A stretch of 64,000 nucleotides of DNA from TMED14 sp002378565 (GTDB lineage: Bacteria; Bacteroidota; Bacteroidia; Flavobacteriales; Schleiferiaceae): assembly GCA_943846715.1 (NCBI GenBank), contig OX044356.1, forward strand, positions 248,001 through 312,000, read 5' to 3'. This document shows, in pieces, positions 62,719 through 64,000 of this stretch (its first letter is position 1; each line of letters starts with the position of its first letter). The position numbers and the translations under genes are program-made. The notes beneath the pieces were generated by a model. It saw nothing but the letters and a program-made list of their open reading frames with translations, had not been told where the DNA came from and did no database searches.

Positions 62719-63765
62719 ATGCAATGGGACAATTTCTTCTTCGGGCCTGTCAGGTTGGGCGAGCATGTCTTGGCTGATTTTCAGCAATGGCTGGATCAAT
62801 TGGATGAACCCTTTTCAACGGTGCATGTCTTGGTTGACAGCAACACATTGACGCATTGCTTGCCAGAGCTGATGTCACAAGTTCCTGCGCTGGCTCAATG
62901 TGAGGTGTTGGAGGTTGATCCTGGTGAGGAAACGAAAAGCATGGCCATCGTTGAGCAATGCTGGATGTCTCTGTTAGAAACGGGGGCAGACAGACAGTCT
63001 TTGTTGATTTCCCTGGGTGGCGGTGTGGTCACGGATTTGGGTGGCATGTTAGCTTCTACCTTCATGCGTGGCATCGCCCATGTAAGCATTCCTACCAGCT
63101 TGTTAGGCATGGTGGACGCAGGCATTGGTGGCAAGCATGGTGTCAATGTCTTTGGCGTGAAAAATTTAGCAGGCTGCTTTCTTGAATCGGTCTATGTGGC
63201 CATTTGGCCTGGGTTTCTAAGCACCTTACCTGATGAGCAATTCAGGGCGGGCTTTGCTGAGGTGGTCAAACATGCCATCCTGTCCGGTGGAGAACTTTGG
63301 GAGGCTGTGCAAGGCCTAACGCATTTGCGCGACAGTGGATCAATGATCGACATGGCGGCTCAGGTTAAGATCCAAGCGGTCACGGCTGACCCATTTGAAA
63401 ACAGCGATTCCCGCAAAGCTTTGAACCTTGGTCATGGCTTGGCACATGCCATAGAAACGGTTTCTAAGGGCCAGGTTTCACACGGTGATGCTGTGGCATC
63501 AGGCCTATGGATGGAGGTTGCTATGGCTGAAAATCTTGCATTGATTGATCACGATGATGTGGCGGCCATTCATGCAGTGCTTGATCGACACTGGCCACGC
63601 TGCACCTTCACGGAGGGGTTGTGGGAGGCGCTGCAGTCTGATAAAAAACGATCAAAATCCAAGGTGATGCTTTCCCTTTCAGTTGGCATTGGTAAAGGCA
63701 TTGCTATGACAGAGGTTCAAGCAAAGGATGTTCACTCAGTCATAGCACATCATGTGGCATCCTAA
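62719..63765 (+). CDS. aroB: 3-dehydroquinate synthase
   Basis: The protein has 348 residues. ISLGGGVVTDLGGMLASTFMRG, SIPTSLLGMVDAGIGGKHGVN, FAEVVKHAIL and LNLGHGLAHAIE are the NAD and zinc-binding signatures. It makes dehydroquinate in the shikimate pathway. The aroA gene overlaps its end by 14 bases. Confidence 0.95.
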   Translation: MQWDNFFFGPVRLGEHVLADFQQWLDQLDEPFSTVHVLVDSNTLTHCLPELMSQVPALAQCEVLEVDPGEETKSMAIVEQCWMSLLETGADRQSLLISLGGGVVTDLGGMLASTFMRGIAHVSIPTSLLGMVDAGIGGKHGVNVFGVKNLAGCFLESVYVAIWPGFLSTLPDEQFRAGFAEVVKHAILSGGELWEAVQGLTHLRDSGSMIDMAAQVKIQAVTADPFENSDSRKALNLGHGLAHAIETVSKGQVSHGDAVASGLWMEVAMAENLALIDHDDVAAIHAVLDRHWPRCTFTEGLWEALQSDKKRSKSKVMLSLSVGIGKGIAMTEVQAKDVHSVIAHHVAS

Positions 63766-64000
63766 GTTACCGTGGTCAAAGAGCTTAGCTAACAGAATCA
63801 TGGTCAAACGCGCTGTGATGGCTATGCCATTGCCTGCGCCTGATGAGACCTGGTCGGAGGACATACAAGCCATGCACCAGGTCTTGACAGCTACAGAGGT
63901 GGCTCAAGCTGGGGAGGCTGGTACCGCATTCAGGTTTGGTATGGCTTATTGGGCCTCCATGCCAGGTAAGCACATCTTATTGACCGGTAGTCAGCGCCTG
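63752..64000 (+). CDS. aroA: 3-phosphoshikimate 1-carboxyvinyltransferase, partial (C-terminus beyond the window)
   Basis: From the ATG at 63752 the frame stays open to the window end (83 codons). PWSKSLANRIMVKRAVMA matches the SKSxxNR substrate-binding motif and GEAGTAFRFGMAYWA matches the GNAGTAMR motif of EPSP synthase; HILLTGSQRL follows the expected LTGxxRM site. It should join phosphoenolpyruvate to shikimate-3-phosphate. It overlaps aroB and is probably co-transcribed with it. Confidence 0.88.
   Translation, partial: MWHPKLPWSKSLANRIMVKRAVMAMPLPAPDETWSEDIQAMHQVLTATEVAQAGEAGTAFRFGMAYWASMPGKHILLTGSQRL

Overview
The window looks like a chromosomal piece of a marine-type Bacteroidota genome (order Flavobacteriales or close by; family not resolved). 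Support comes from the fused LpxC/FabZ, a SusC/SusD pair, a PorX-type regulator of the type IX secretion system (T9SS), an amylase with a T9SS tail, many lipobox lipoproteins, few Shine-Dalgarno sequences, and promoter boxes of the Bacteroidota form TAnnTTTG. No rRNA, CRISPR array or complete tRNA gene was seen.

Bases 1 to about 6,450 are a visibly AT-richer accessory island. It holds a MORN-type lipoprotein (cut by the window edge), a 47-residue protein, a BspA-like repeat lipoprotein, a tyrosine integrase, a 3' fragment of tRNA-Leu(UAA), an Asp-box lipoprotein, a proline-iminopeptidase-like hydrolase and a YgjP-type metallopeptidase. The 3' tail of an integrase gene occurs four times here, always in the same orientation and each time between gene blocks. 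Either this is a scar of serial integrations or the tail is a recombination site for a cassette-like array.

Bases 6,500 to 16,200 carry secreted and envelope genes: a GH13 amylase, a PAP2 phosphatase, a three-gene cluster resembling a minimal chaperone/usher system (pilin-like, PapD-like, small outer-membrane-like protein), a zinc-ribbon mini-protein and an acyltransferase. The three-gene cluster lies between remnants that look like the scar of an old tandem duplication. Bases 16,200 to 36,200 are mostly housekeeping: purS, pssA, lnt, lpd, pabB, tilS, dsbD, a DUF4254/GT9 pair, a ComM-like protein that has lost its ATPase motifs, folC, tonB-exbD-exbB, nhaD, anmK and an acyl-CoA dehydrogenase.

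Bases 36,200 to 47,400 hold an OmpH-like lipoprotein, urocanase, a LysM glucosaminidase, RNase HII and a surface-polysaccharide locus (glycosyltransferase, flippase, sulfotransferase, chain-length protein, ligase/polymerase). Bases 47,500 to 52,100 are a SusC/SusD pair with a codon choice unlike its neighbours. Bases 52,200 to 57,900 are the lipid A block (HD hydrolase, lpxD, lpxC/fabZ, lpxA, a lone ABC ATPase, efp). The right end carries porX, tsaE, alanine dehydrogenase, proline dehydrogenase, aroB and the start of aroA.

Across the window many genes show TAnnTTTG or a one-mismatch form exactly 4 or 5 bases before the start codon, which predicts leaderless transcripts. Between hutU and the glucosaminidase two such boxes and both start codons form one perfect inverted repeat.
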